From NCBI RefSeq assembly GCF_028994805.1, contig NZ_JAJQQP010000002.1, forward strand, positions 124,001 to 188,000: a DNA stretch of 64,000 bases, read 5' to 3'. The stretch comes from Promicromonospora iranensis (GTDB lineage Bacteria > Actinomycetota > Actinomycetes > Actinomycetales > Cellulomonadaceae). Every line of letters begins with the position of its first letter. Position 1 is the first letter of the stretch. The position numbers and the translations under genes were made by a program. The notes under the pieces were generated by a model. The model had not been told where the DNA came from, did no database searches, and saw nothing but the letters and a program-made list of their open reading frames with translations. Positions 16,920 to 25,906 of this stretch are shown here, piece after piece.

Positions 16920-18428
16920 GTGACGGGTGGTACCTCGGGTGGTGGCGCGAGCGGCGAGGCGGCAGGCGGCGGTGCGCACGGCGGGATCACCCGGCGCGGG
17001 TTCTTCGTGGGCGGGGCCGTGGGGCTGCTGGCGGGCGCGGGAGCTCCGCTCGGCCTGGAGTGGCTCTTTGGCGGCGACGCCGACCTGGAGACGTTCGCCA
17101 CGCAGGACCAGCTCACGATCCTCAGCAGCCGCGACGAGACCGACGGGGGGCAGCGCCGTCTGCTCGTGGACCTGTGGAACCGGGTCCACGAGGCGCACCC
17201 CGCGCGGATCGTCGAGGTGTCGAGCAACGCGGACCGTGCCTACAGCACCATGCTGTCGGCCGCACAGGCCCGCGAGCCGGGCTACGACGTCTACAACCTG
17301 GACATCCCGTGGGTGCCCCAGTTCGCGCAGAGCGGCTACCTCCGGGTGCTCGACGGCGCGACGGGCGACGGGTTCCTGAGCGAGCCGTGGGCGGCGGGCA
17401 CGTGGGAGGGTGCGCCGTACGCGCTGCCGTTCAACTCCGACGTCGGCCTGCTGTACTGCAACCTGGACCTGATCACGGAGTACTACGAGGGCCAGGTGCC
17501 CGCCACCGATCCGATCCCCGTCGGCGAGGGCTGGGCCGGCCTGGACGCGTTCGCGCACGAGGTCTTCGCCGCGGTGGGTGGCGAGCGTCCCGGCCTGGGC
17601 CGCCCGCCCGTCGACACGGCGATCGCGCTGCAGCTCGCCGACTACGAGGGGTTCACCGTGAACCTCTGGGAGGTCCTGCTGGGGGCGGGAGCTGTCTCGG
17701 TGGACGCCGCGGGGCGCCCGGTCTTCGAGGATGTCGATCGGATCACGGCGACGGTGGAGGGCCTGGCGGAGCGGCTGCGCGTGTCGTCGGACGGCCCGAG
17801 CGGTACGGCGCGGTCCCTCGGCTTCGACGAGCAGGGCTCGCTGGCGGCCTTCGCCGCGGGGCGCGCCGTCTTCCTGCGGCACTGGCCGCGGGCGCTGCGC
17901 CTGCTGCGCGGCGAGGACGCGGCGCCCTTCCGGGTCGGGTTCATGCCCGTGCCCGGCGGCGGCCTGCTGGGCGGGCAGAGCCTCGCGGTGGCGTCCGCCT
18001 CGCGGTACCCGGTCGCGGCCCGGCGCCTGGTCGAGTTCCTCACGGACGAGCGCAGCCACCAGGTGATCTTCGAGCGCGGCGGCTTCGCCGCCAGCCGCCA
18101 GGCGCCGTATCGCGACCCGGCAGCGCCCTGGGCGCGGGAGGCGGACACCGACGGCCTGGCCGCGTCGCTGGTCGACTACGCGACCGGGAAAGGCGTCGAG
18201 GGCACCAACGACCCGCTGCGCAAGGCCAACGACGCGCTGCGCCAGGCGCTGGAGGGGGCGTCGCCCCGCCCGCGGCTGCAGCACTACGTCGAGCTCAGCG
18301 AGGAGCTGCGCCGGTACGTCCGGGCCGCGCTGACCCGTGGTGGGGCGGGTGACGCGGTGCGGTTCGACGGTGCCGAGCTCGCCGAGCGCATGGAGGCGGC
18401 GATGGACGGCAAGGTCGCGCCCGGCTGA
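16920..18428 (+). CDS. Tat-exported extracellular solute-binding protein, family 1
   Basis: The GTG at 16920 follows the VWA gene's TGA by one base. The 502-residue product opens with a Gly-rich tail and a twin-arginine signal, TRRGFFVGGAV, then a hydrophobic stretch. The mature part is a family-1 (maltose-binding-like) fold: DVYNLDIPWVPQFAQSGYL, ALPFNSDVGLLYCN and AFAAGRAVFLRHW are standard landmarks of sugar-binding proteins. No permease or ATPase genes are adjacent, which is unusual for this family. With the VWA partner, it may act as a co-receptor or sensor rather than in import. Confidence 0.82.
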   Translation: MTGGTSGGGASGEAAGGGAHGGITRRGFFVGGAVGLLAGAGAPLGLEWLFGGDADLETFATQDQLTILSSRDETDGGQRRLLVDLWNRVHEAHPARIVEVSSNADRAYSTMLSAAQAREPGYDVYNLDIPWVPQFAQSGYLRVLDGATGDGFLSEPWAAGTWEGAPYALPFNSDVGLLYCNLDLITEYYEGQVPATDPIPVGEGWAGLDAFAHEVFAAVGGERPGLGRPPVDTAIALQLADYEGFTVNLWEVLLGAGAVSVDAAGRPVFEDVDRITATVEGLAERLRVSSDGPSGTARSLGFDEQGSLAAFAAGRAVFLRHWPRALRLLRGEDAAPFRVGFMPVPGGGLLGGQSLAVASASRYPVAARRLVEFLTDERSHQVIFERGGFAASRQAPYRDPAAPWAREADTDGLAASLVDYATGKGVEGTNDPLRKANDALRQALEGASPRPRLQHYVELSEELRRYVRAALTRGGAGDAVRFDGAELAERMEAAMDGKVAPG

Positions 18429-18491
18429 CCTGCCGTCCCGTGTGGGCAGCCCCCGCGTTGACGGTCCTCCGGCGTCGTGCTGTACTTAACG

Positions 18492-18503
18492 AATTGCGCA
18501 ATT
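18492..18503. promoter_or_regulatory. Candidate ArsR operator (AATTGCGCAATT)
   Basis: A perfect 12-bp palindrome lies 18 bp upstream of the ArsR-family start, embedded in TTAAC-AATTGCGCAATT-AACTG. Promoters of ArsR-SRPBCC pairs in actinobacteria carry closely similar GCGCAAT/TTAACT elements, so autorepression is likely. Confidence 0.65.
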
Positions 18504-18521
18504 AACTGAAAGGCTAACTAC

Positions 18522-18878
18522 GTGCCGGACGTCGACACGCTCAGCGTCACCTTCGCGGCGCTCGCGGATCCCACCCGCCGTGCCGTGCTGGCCCGGCTGC
18601 GGCAGGGCGAGGCGACGGTGACGCAGCTCGCCGAACCGTTCGACATGAGCCTGCCCGCGGTGTCGCGACACCTGAAGGTGCTGGAGCGGGCCGGACTCGT
18701 GAGCAAGGGACGGGACGCGCAGTGGCGCCCGTGCCGGCTCGACGCGGCGCCCCTGCGCGAGGTGGACGAGTGGGTGAAGGGGTACCGGGCCTACTTCGAG
18801 GACCGGTACGACCGGCTGGCGGCCCAGCTCGCCGAACGCGACACAGACCACGACACGGAGCACACGGAGGAATCATGA
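18522..18878 (+). CDS. ArsR-family transcriptional regulator
   Basis: The 118-residue protein starts at the GTG at 18522 with GAAAGG upstream. It is a compact winged helix: FAALADPTRRAVLARL is the typical first helix, followed by the recognition helix MSLPAVSRHLKVLERAGLV and a wing SKGRDAQWRPCRL. No metal-binding CxC pair is present, so it does not look like a metal sensor. It overlaps the SRPBCC gene by ATGA; in such pairs ArsR represses the operon and the SRPBCC product may bind the inducing ligand. Confidence 0.9.
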   Translation: MPDVDTLSVTFAALADPTRRAVLARLRQGEATVTQLAEPFDMSLPAVSRHLKVLERAGLVSKGRDAQWRPCRLDAAPLREVDEWVKGYRAYFEDRYDRLAAQLAERDTDHDTEHTEES

Positions 18879-19360
18879 CCACCGAGCCCACGACCGACCG
18901 CGGGTTCACGATGACCCGTGTGCTGTCCGCGCCGCGCGACGCCGTCTGGGCCGCGTGGACCGAGCCCGACCAGCTGCGCTGGTTCGCCGGCGTCGAGCCG
19001 GGCGTGGACTTCGAGCCGAGCGTCGACCTGCGGGTCGGCGGCGCATGGCGCGTGCACCTGTACCAGCCCGACGGGATGGACTACTTCACCGGCGGCATCT
19101 ACCAGGAGATCGTGCCGCACGAGCGCCTCGTGTTCGCGTGGGGTGCCGTGGGCGGCTGGCCCGAGCTCGACCCCTCCCGGGTCGACGAGGTGCCCGTGGT
19201 CACGATCGAGCTGGCCGACGGCACGGCCGGCACGGTCATGACCACGAGCTTCGGCTTCGTCGACACGATGCCGGACGCCGACGTCGCGAAGTGGTTCGAC
19301 CTCGGGATCCGTGCGGGCTGGAGCGACACGATCGACCGCCTGGCGCCGGCGCTCGGGTAG
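18875..19360 (+). CDS. SRPBCC (AHSA1/Bet v 1-like) domain protein
   Basis: The 161-residue protein covers one START-like helix-grip fold, opening with RVLSAPRDAVWAAWTEPDQL, the standard AHSA1 start. Typical landmarks follow: GGAWRV, GIYQEIVPHERLVFAW and the C-terminal helix GWSDTIDRLA. These small proteins bind hydrophobic ligands in a central pocket; some assist Hsp90 or catalyse simple reactions, but none of those roles is shown here. Its start overlaps the ArsR stop, so translation is coupled. Confidence 0.88.
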   Translation: MTTEPTTDRGFTMTRVLSAPRDAVWAAWTEPDQLRWFAGVEPGVDFEPSVDLRVGGAWRVHLYQPDGMDYFTGGIYQEIVPHERLVFAWGAVGGWPELDPSRVDEVPVVTIELADGTAGTVMTTSFGFVDTMPDADVAKWFDLGIRAGWSDTIDRLAPALG

Positions 19361-19396
19361 CCCCGGGGCCTGCGGTGCCGGTGGCCGGGCGGTTCC

Positions 19397-19975
19397 TCAG
19401 CGCTCGACGCCGAGGTCCTCGATCACCTCGACACCCGGCATCGAGCACAGCAACGGTCCCGGCATGAGGAGCTTCGACCGCCGGATGCCGGAGCCCATGA
19501 GCGCCGTCGTGCCCTCCGCGGTGAACCGGGAGTCGACGAGCACGCGGTACTCCGGCGGGAGGCCGACGGGTGTGATGCCGCCGTACTCCATGCCCGACTC
19601 GGCCACGGCGCGGTCCATCGGCAGGAACGACGCCTTGCGCACGTCGAGCAGCTTGCGTACCCGCTTGTTGACGTCGGCGAACGTGCTGGCCGGGACGACG
19701 CACGCGGCGATGCGCTCATCCTCCCCCCGCTTGCCGGCCACGAGCACGCAGTTGGCCGACGCCTCCGGGGGCAGGCCGTGCAGCTCGTTGAGCGTGGCGG
19801 TCTCGGCGTGCTCGGGGTCGATCTCGGTGACGGCGACCTGGCGCGCGACCCGCGGGTCGGTCTCGGCCCAGGCGGTGAGGGCCGCGAGCACCGGCTCCGC
19901 CAGGAGCTCCGGGTGCTCGAGCGCCGGTGCCCAGGCGAGGTTGCCCAGCGTGGGCAGGGTGGCGCTCTCGGTCAT
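19397..19975 (-). CDS. YbaK/EbsC-family aminoacyl-tRNA deacylase
   Basis: The 192-residue protein carries a YbaK domain in its C-terminal 150 residues (CVLVAGKRGEDERIAACVVP, then KRVRKLLDVRKASFLP and GMEYGGITPVGLP). These enzymes hydrolyse mischarged aminoacyl-tRNAs such as Cys-tRNA(Pro) in trans. The N-terminal 40 residues (LAWAPALEHPELLAEPV) are an extension shared by actinobacterial members. Its ATG overlaps the stop of the PEBP gene by 4 nt, so both are expressed from the upstream promoter. It converges with the SRPBCC gene. Confidence 0.85.
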   Translation of the reverse strand: MTESATLPTLGNLAWAPALEHPELLAEPVLAALTAWAETDPRVARQVAVTEIDPEHAETATLNELHGLPPEASANCVLVAGKRGEDERIAACVVPASTFADVNKRVRKLLDVRKASFLPMDRAVAESGMEYGGITPVGLPPEYRVLVDSRFTAEGTTALMGSGIRRSKLLMPGPLLCSMPGVEVIEDLGVER

Positions 19976-20508
19976 CGGCTGTACGTCGCCGTCAGCGTGG
20001 CGCGCCCCAGGAGGTGGAAGTACACGTTGAACGCCACCTGCGCGTTGGAGTTGTCCGGGCCCAGCCCCAGCTCGCCCGGCTCCACGTCGAGAGCGTGCAC
20101 GGCGAAGATGTACCGGTGCGGGTGGTCACCGGGTGGCGGGCCGGCGCCCTCGAAGCCCGGGGTGTCCCCGTCGCTGTGCGTGTGGAACGCCCCGGCGGGC
20201 AGGCCCGAGCCGTCGGGAGCGCCCGCACCCGTGTCGAGCGACGTCACGTCGGCCGGGAGGTCCACGACGGTCCAGTGCTGATAGCCCATCGGCGTCGGCG
20301 CGTCGGGGTCGTAGCAGGTCACGACGAACGACTTGGTGCCCTCGGGGAAGCCGCTCCACTCCAGCGCGGGGGAGATGTTCTGGTCGTGCGCGGCGTGCGC
20401 GTCCGGCATGCGCTCGCCGTCGGTCAGGTTGCTGCTCGTCAGCGAGAAGGACGCGGGAGCGGGCAGCAGCGTGTACGGGTCCGGCGGGTAGGGGCGAGTG
20501 AAGTCCAT
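19972..20508 (-). CDS. PEBP (YbhB/YbcL, Raf-kinase-inhibitor-like) family protein
   Basis: The 178-residue protein shows the hallmark of the PEBP ligand pocket: DPDAPTPMGYQHWTVVD, with the conserved Asp, Pro and His residues, and a second conserved segment GDHPHRYIFAVHAL. There is no signal peptide. It is usual length for YbhB/YbcL. The family binds phospholipid-like anions; bacterial roles are poorly known. It is first in a two-gene operon with the YbaK deacylase. The upstream 337 bp contain a repeat cluster. Confidence 0.88.
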   Translation of the reverse strand: MDFTRPYPPDPYTLLPAPASFSLTSSNLTDGERMPDAHAAHDQNISPALEWSGFPEGTKSFVVTCYDPDAPTPMGYQHWTVVDLPADVTSLDTGAGAPDGSGLPAGAFHTHSDGDTPGFEGAGPPPGDHPHRYIFAVHALDVEPGELGLGPDNSNAQVAFNVYFHLLGRATLTATYSR

Positions 20509-20640
20509 GACCCCACTCTGCCGAATCGCTGGTCCGGGTGCCAGCGATTGCGGTCCTGACCTCGACCTGGCCGAGCCGGGGTGCCGAGCACGGCCGTGGC
20601 CGTGGCCCACGCGCAGCCTGCGGACGGAGGGCCGGCCAAG

Positions 20641-20760
20641 CAATTGACCGAACTCACTGACTTCGGTCGGTTGCTCTGAGATCGGTCAATCAACCGACCG
20701 ATCTCAGAGCAATTGACCGATCTCGGCGAGCGGCCCGTGCAACGGACCGATCTCACCGGG
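20641..20760. repeat. Cluster of GACCGATCTC repeats with two competing hairpins
   Basis: GACCGATCTC or a near copy occurs in direct orientation at 20646 (GACCGAACTC), 20696, 20715 and 20746, and once inverted at 20679-20688. The segment 20671-20686 pairs perfectly over 16 bp with 20697-20712. GGTCGGTTG (20665-20673) can instead pair with CAACCGACC (20691-20699), so the two folds exclude each other. It fills most of the gap between the TetR gene and the PEBP gene on the minus strand. It may be a terminator, a regulator-binding array or both. The flanks (20509-20640 and 20761-20845) show nothing else. Confidence 0.6.
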
Positions 20761-20845
20761 CCGTGACCGCCCACAACCGTCTGGGTCAGGACGCGCCAAC
20801 CGTCACGCCCGACCGCAGGAGCGTTGACTGGGCGGGGCGACCGCC

Positions 20846-21469
20846 TCAGTCCACCCGCAGCAGGTGGCGGAACGCCGTCCGCGCCCGCTCCGGGCTGGGC
20901 TCGTCGCCGGTGATGAGGTCCGCGTAGGTGAGCGACTCGGACACCCGCACCAGCAGGTAGGCGAGCTCCTCCGGGGTGATGGTGCCGCCGAACGGTTTCT
21001 CGCCGAGGTCGCGCACCACCAGCCACTCGACGGTGGCGACGAACCGTTGCTGGATGGGGCTGTCAGCGGTGGTGAGCAGCCGCAGGGAGCGGGCGGGCTC
21101 CCTGCGCAGGAAAGCGCGGAAGTAGTCGGCGACGATGAGGTCGTGCGCGAAGGTGGTCAGCAGTCCCGCCAGTCGTTCGGCGCCGGTCAGGTGTTCGTTC
21201 GCGCGTTCGGCCTGGATCAGCGTCGGCACGGCGAGCGACCACAGCACCTCGCTGAGCAGGGCGTCCCGGTTGCCGACCCAGCGGAACACCGACGTGCGGT
21301 CCACGCCGAGCTGCGCGGCCAGCGGGCCCATGTCGATGCGGTAGCCCTCGATGAAGGTGTCGCGCGCGAGGTCCAGCACACGCTGTGCTTCGGGGCGGGT
21401 GGCCAATCGAGCGGAGAGGCGGCTCGGCGCGGCTTCCAGTCCGACGGTCGCGATCGACGTCGTTGTCAT
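20846..21469 (-). CDS. TetR-family regulator, QsdR-like
   Basis: The 207-residue protein starts at the ATG at 21469. Its N-terminal HTH (GPLAAQLGVDRTSVFRWVGNR) resembles the QsdR subgroup, in which Trp occupies the recognition helix. The remaining 140 residues are a helical ligand domain ending HLLRVD. It is divergent from the SDR that opens the catabolic island, and the shared 38-bp promoter block lies 30 bp upstream of its start, so it probably controls itself and that promoter. The ligand is unknown, perhaps an acyl-CoA or lactone. Confidence 0.86.
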   Translation of the reverse strand: MTTTSIATVGLEAAPSRLSARLATRPEAQRVLDLARDTFIEGYRIDMGPLAAQLGVDRTSVFRWVGNRDALLSEVLWSLAVPTLIQAERANEHLTGAERLAGLLTTFAHDLIVADYFRAFLRREPARSLRLLTTADSPIQQRFVATVEWLVVRDLGEKPFGGTITPEELAYLLVRVSESLTYADLITGDEPSPERARTAFRHLLRVD

Positions 21470-21498
21470 GGCGGCTATCCAACCGCCACCCGGGCTCC

Positions 21499-21536
21499 GG
21501 TGCAACAATATGCGAAACGATGCATACGGGACACCG
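21499..21536. promoter_or_regulatory. 38-bp promoter block A shared with 34491-34528
   Basis: The block has the form GGTGCAACA-N11-GATGCATAC-N-GGACACCG and is identical at 28 of 38 positions to the block at 34491-34528, at identical spacing. Both lie in divergent promoters of the catabolic island, here between the QsdR-like regulator and an SDR. TATGC and GCATA form an inverted repeat within this copy. It probably contains an operator and divergent promoter elements. Confidence 0.6.
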
Positions 21537-21594
21537 GTGGAAGATGCGCACTCTATCCCGTGGAAACGGCGGCGTGCTACGGTGCTCCACACAA

Positions 21595-21608
21595 ACCGAC
21601 CAGACGGT
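21595..21608. promoter_or_regulatory. Candidate TetR operator 1 (ACCGAC-CA-GACGGT)
   Basis: A 14-bp inverted repeat with 5 of 6 arm positions matched lies 12 bp upstream of the SDR start. It shares the ACCGnC-N2-GnCGGT plan with sites at 25005-25018 and 34525-34538, each in front of a main transcription unit of the island. Confidence 0.5.
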
Positions 21609-21619
21609 ACGGAGGATGT

Positions 21620-22444
21620 GTGGCTGACAACGTCGTCGCCGGAGAGGCCGAGAACGGGCCCGGGCGCAGGTTCGAGGGCAGGGTCGCGCTGATCACGGGT
21701 GCGAGCCGGGGGATAGGCCTTGCGATCGCCCACCGCCTCGTGGCGGAGGGCGGCCGCGTGGTGATAACCGGGCGCTCCGCCGACACCCTGAAGGAGGCGG
21801 TGGCTGAGCTCGGCCCGGACCGTGCCCTGGGTATCGCGGGCAAGGCGGACGACGCCGAGCACCGCGCGGACGCCATCGGGCAGGCGGTCGACCGTTTCGG
21901 GCGTCTGGACCACCTCGTGAACAACGCCGGGATCAATCCCGCCTACGGGCCGCTCGCGGAGCTCGAGACCGGCGTGGCCCGCAAGATCCTCGAGGTGAAC
22001 GTGCTCGCGGCGCTGGAGTGGACCCGGGAGTCGGTCGCTGCGGCGGCAGGGGCGGCGGCCGCGGACAGCTCAGCGGCCACCGGGCACGGTCTCCGCTCGA
22101 TCGTGAACATGGCGTCGATAGCGGGTACGGCGTCCGGCCCGAACATCGCCTTCTACGGCGTCTCCAAGGCGGCCCTGATCAACCTGACCCTCCAGCTCGC
22201 GGACGAGCTCGCCCCGGCCACGCGCGTCAACGCGCTCGCGCCCGCGGTGATCAAGACGCGGCTGGCGCGTGCCCTCTACGAGGGGCGCGAGGAGGAGGCG
22301 TCCGCCGCCTACCCGCTGCGCCGGCTCGGGGTCCCGGACGACGTCGCGGGCCCCGCCGCCTTCCTCCTGTCCGACGACGCCGCCTGGGTGACCGGCCAGA
22401 CGCTGCGGGTCGACGGCGGCGCCAGCGTGCGTGCCGCGTGGTGA
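21620..22444 (+). CDS. Short-chain dehydrogenase/reductase
   Basis: The GTG at 21620 follows GGAGG and gives a 274-residue protein. It is a classical SDR: the cofactor loop is TGASRGIG (residues about 27-34), followed by NNAG in the HLVNNAGINP segment, a catalytic Ser in NMASIAG and the YGVSK catalytic Tyr/Lys pair. It ends with the usual GQTLRVDGG. An Ala/Gly-rich loop (ESVAAAAGAAAADSS) before the catalytic Ser is longer than normal. It opens the catabolic island and is followed by a TetR regulator on the same strand. It probably oxidises a hydroxyl of the pathway substrate. Confidence 0.88.
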   Translation: MADNVVAGEAENGPGRRFEGRVALITGASRGIGLAIAHRLVAEGGRVVITGRSADTLKEAVAELGPDRALGIAGKADDAEHRADAIGQAVDRFGRLDHLVNNAGINPAYGPLAELETGVARKILEVNVLAALEWTRESVAAAAGAAAADSSAATGHGLRSIVNMASIAGTASGPNIAFYGVSKAALINLTLQLADELAPATRVNALAPAVIKTRLARALYEGREEEASAAYPLRRLGVPDDVAGPAAFLLSDDAAWVTGQTLRVDGGASVRAAW

Positions 22445-22485
22445 GCCGTCCGGTGAATGCGGGGGCGACGGTGAAGGATGTGCCC

Positions 22486-23079
22486 ATGCGCACCACGAAC
22501 GTCCAGGACCAGGTCCTCCGAGCCGCTCTCGACCTCTTCTCCACGCAGGGGTATGCGACCACGAGCGTCCAGGAGATCGTCGCGGCCGCCGGCGTCACCA
22601 AGGGGGCGATGTACCACTACTTCGCCTCCAAGGACGACCTGCTGTTCGCGATCTACGACCGGCTGCTGTCCCTGCAGAAGGCGCGCCTCGAAGAGATCGT
22701 CGCCGCGGGCGCCGAGCGGGGCGACGGCGTCGAGGAGGTGCTGCGGGCGGTCTGCGAGGACGTGATCTCGACGTCGATCGAGTTCCTGCCCGAGGGCACC
22801 GTCTTCACGCGCAGCCAGCACATGCTCACCCCCGAGCGCCAGAAGGAGGTCAAGCGGCGCCGGCGTGAGTACCACGAGGAGTTCGAGGCGCTGCTCCGCC
22901 GCGGCATCCAGGAGGGCCTGTTCCGCGAGGACGTGCCCACGGCGATGCTCATCGCGCACTTCTTCTCGGACGTGCACTACCTGTCCCAGTGGTACTCGCC
23001 CACCGGGCCCGCGTCGGCGACCCAGGTGGCGGAGCAGATCACCGAGCTGTTCCTGCGCGGCATCCGCGCGGCGACATGA
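22486..23079 (+). CDS. TetR-family regulator of acyl-CoA type metabolism
   Basis: The ATG at 22486 lies 7 nt after AAGGA and gives 197 residues. The HTH (TSVQEIVAAAGVTKGAMYHYFASKDDLL) is canonical TetR. The C-terminal helices (LLRRGIQEGLFREDVPTAML) resemble regulators of fatty-acid, steroid or phenylacetate catabolism that release DNA on binding acyl-CoA. It is embedded in the same-strand run SDR-TetR-oxidoreductase-SDR, so it likely regulates its own operon. It is the best candidate for binding the ACCGnC-type palindromes of the island (inference). Confidence 0.85.
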   Translation: MRTTNVQDQVLRAALDLFSTQGYATTSVQEIVAAAGVTKGAMYHYFASKDDLLFAIYDRLLSLQKARLEEIVAAGAERGDGVEEVLRAVCEDVISTSIEFLPEGTVFTRSQHMLTPERQKEVKRRRREYHEEFEALLRRGIQEGLFREDVPTAMLIAHFFSDVHYLSQWYSPTGPASATQVAEQITELFLRGIRAAT

Positions 23080-23114
23080 CCAGCGACACGACCAGCGACA
23101 GAGAGGAACGACAC

Positions 23115-24134
23115 GTGAGCGTACCCACGGCGATGAAGGCGTGGCGGGTGGTCTCCCACGGGGAGCCCGAGCAGGTGATGGAGCTGCACGAGGTGCCGGT
23201 GCCCGAGCCCGGTCCGGGCGAGGTGCTGCTGCGGGTGCGGGCGGTGGCGGTGAACTTTCCTGACGTCCTGCTGGCCCGCGGCGAGTACCAGGAGCGGCCC
23301 GAGCTGCCCTTCGTGCCGGGAATCGAGCTGTGCGGCGACGTCGTCGCGCTGGGTCCCGGTGTGGAGGAGGGTGAGCGGGTGCGGGTCGGCGACCGCGTCG
23401 TCGGCTCGAAGATCGGGGTGCTGGCGCGGTACGCGACGGTGCCGGTCGAGGCGGTGCACCCGGCGCCGTCCACGCTGGACGACGCGCAGGCCGCGGCTCT
23501 GACCATCGCCTACCAGACCGCCTGGTTCGGGCTGCACCAGCGGGGCGGGCTGCAGGCCGGCCAGACGCTGCTGGTGCATGCCGCCGCGGGCGGCGTGGGT
23601 ACCGCCGCGTGCCAGCTCGGCCGGGCGGCCGGAGCCCGGGTGGTCGGGGTGGTGGGCAGCGAGGCGAAGGTGGCGGCGGCCCGCGCCGCGGGCGCCGACC
23701 AGGTGTTCCTGCGCGACGACGACTGGGTCGCCGAGCTGCGCAAGCCCGGCGTCGACGTGGTGTTCGACCCGGTGGGTGGTGACTCGTTCGAGCGCTCGAC
23801 CCGGTGCATCGCGTTCGAGGGCCGGATCGTGGTGGTCGGGTTCGCGAGCGGGCAGACGCCGAAGGTGCGGGCCGACCTCGCGCTGGTGAAGAACTACGGC
23901 GTGCTGGGCCTGCACTGGGCGCTGTACCAGAAGCGGCGGCCCGACCTCGTGGACGCCGCGCACGCCGAGCTGGACAAGCTGGCCGCGTCCGGCGCGGTGC
24001 GCCCGGTGCTGAGCGACGTGGTCGGGTTCGACCAGGCGCCCGCTGCGGTGGCACGCCTGGCCGGCGGCGCGACGACGGGCCGGCTCGTGGTCCGGGTGGC
24101 TGACGACGCGGTGGTCGGGGAGGTGGCGGCATGA
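23115..24134 (+). CDS. NADPH:quinone oxidoreductase-like MDR enzyme
   Basis: The GTG at 23115 follows GAGAGGAA. The 339-residue protein is a zinc-free medium-chain dehydrogenase: a GroES-like N-domain with NFPDVLLARGEYQERPELP (the quinone-reductase signature), then a Rossmann domain with HAAAGGVGTAACQLGRAAGA. No catalytic or structural zinc Cys cluster is visible. Family members reduce quinones, enones or enoyl-CoA esters with NADPH. Overlap with the following SDR by ATGA shows they form one operon. Confidence 0.86.
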   Translation: MSVPTAMKAWRVVSHGEPEQVMELHEVPVPEPGPGEVLLRVRAVAVNFPDVLLARGEYQERPELPFVPGIELCGDVVALGPGVEEGERVRVGDRVVGSKIGVLARYATVPVEAVHPAPSTLDDAQAAALTIAYQTAWFGLHQRGGLQAGQTLLVHAAAGGVGTAACQLGRAAGARVVGVVGSEAKVAAARAAGADQVFLRDDDWVAELRKPGVDVVFDPVGGDSFERSTRCIAFEGRIVVVGFASGQTPKVRADLALVKNYGVLGLHWALYQKRRPDLVDAAHAELDKLAASGAVRPVLSDVVGFDQAPAAVARLAGGATTGRLVVRVADDAVVGEVAA

Positions 24135-24892
24135 CCGGGCCGAGCACTACCGCGATGCACGACCTGACCGGCCAGGTCGCGCTGGTGACGGGCGGCTCCC
24201 GCGGCATCGGCGAGGCGTACGTGCGCATCCTGCACGACGCCGGGGCGAACGTGGTGATCACCGACGTCCTGGACGCGGAGGGTCAGGCGCTCGCCGACGC
24301 GCTGGGGGAGCGGGCCCGGTTCGCGCACCTGGACGTGACCGACGAGGAGGCGTGGGACCGGGTGGTCGGCCGGGTGGTCGACGACCTCGGCCGCGTGGAC
24401 GTGCTGGTCAACAACGCCGGCATCGCGAACGCCGCCCCGATCGAGCACTTCACGCTCGCCAAGTGGAACGCCGTGATGGCGGTCAACGCGACCGGCGTGT
24501 TCCTGGGGTGCCGGGCAGTGGTGCCCACGATGAAGGCCGCCGGGCGCGGCTCGATCATCAACATCTCCTCGGTCGAGGGGCTGCGGGGCAGCTGGAGCCT
24601 GCACGGGTACACCGCCTCCAAGTTCGCCGTCCGGGGCCTGACCAAGTCGCTCGCCGTCGAGCTGGGCAAGGACGGGATCCGCGTGAACTCGGTGCACCCC
24701 GGCCTGGTCCTCACCGAGATGAGCGTGAAGATCGACCCCGACGCGCTGGTGATCCCGCTCGGCCGGCCGGGCGTGCCCGACGACCTCACCGGGACCATCC
24801 TATTCCTCGCGAGCGAGGCGTCGGCCTGGATCTCCGGCCAGGAGATCGTGGTGGACGGCGGCATGACGAGCGGGATCCCGCACCGCGGGTGA
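24131..24892 (+). CDS. Short-chain dehydrogenase, hydroxysteroid-dehydrogenase-like
   Basis: The 253-residue SDR has TGGSRGIG, NNAG, a catalytic Ser in NISSVEG and the YTASK pair, and ends GQEIVVDGG. The LRGSWSLHGYTASKFAVRG segment is close to that of bacterial 3-alpha/20-beta-hydroxysteroid dehydrogenases, but the same segment occurs in other alcohol-oxidising SDRs, so steroid as substrate is not established. The start overlaps the quinone-oxidoreductase stop. It is the last gene before the 186-bp gap in front of the ABC importer, where a (GTAG)3 run lies at 24957-24968. Confidence 0.87.
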   Translation: MTGPSTTAMHDLTGQVALVTGGSRGIGEAYVRILHDAGANVVITDVLDAEGQALADALGERARFAHLDVTDEEAWDRVVGRVVDDLGRVDVLVNNAGIANAAPIEHFTLAKWNAVMAVNATGVFLGCRAVVPTMKAAGRGSIINISSVEGLRGSWSLHGYTASKFAVRGLTKSLAVELGKDGIRVNSVHPGLVLTEMSVKIDPDALVIPLGRPGVPDDLTGTILFLASEASAWISGQEIVVDGGMTSGIPHRG

Positions 24893-25004
24893 GCGGTGGG
24901 TGACCAGCGGGGCGGGCAGGCCGTGGGTAGACGGTGGGGTAGTGGGCGGCAGGTGGGTAGGTAGGTAGGCAGATCGGCAGGCCGGTGCCTCGGGCATCGA
25001 ACAT

Positions 25005-25018
25005 ACCGGCCGGTCGGT
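25005..25018. promoter_or_regulatory. Candidate TetR operator 2 (ACCGGCCGGTCGGT)
   Basis: A 14-bp near-perfect palindrome lies 60 bp before the first ABC gene. TAGAGT at 25027-25032 could be the -10 element, which would place the palindrome over the -35 region, as expected for repression. The ACCGnC/GnCGGT design matches the sites at 21595 and 34525. Confidence 0.55.
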
Positions 25019-25078
25019 TTTTCAGATAGAGTTCTGGCACGTTGCAGTGCCGCAACCGTCCGACACGAAGAGGTGCCG

Positions 25079-25902
<824 letters not shown>

Positions 25903-25906
<4 letters not shown>

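Noticed and set aside
20641-20760. Repeat cluster as a CRISPR array
   Set aside because: Units are 10 bp, unevenly spaced, partly inverted, and there are no cas genes.
24131-24892. Island as a steroid (cholesterol) degradation cluster because of the hydroxysteroid-like SDR
   Set aside because: No ring-opening (KstD, Ksh, Hsa) or Mce genes are present, and SDR similarity alone is not specific.
24957-24968. (GTAG)3 run before the ABC operon
   Set aside because: Three units only; a simple-sequence run without further structure.
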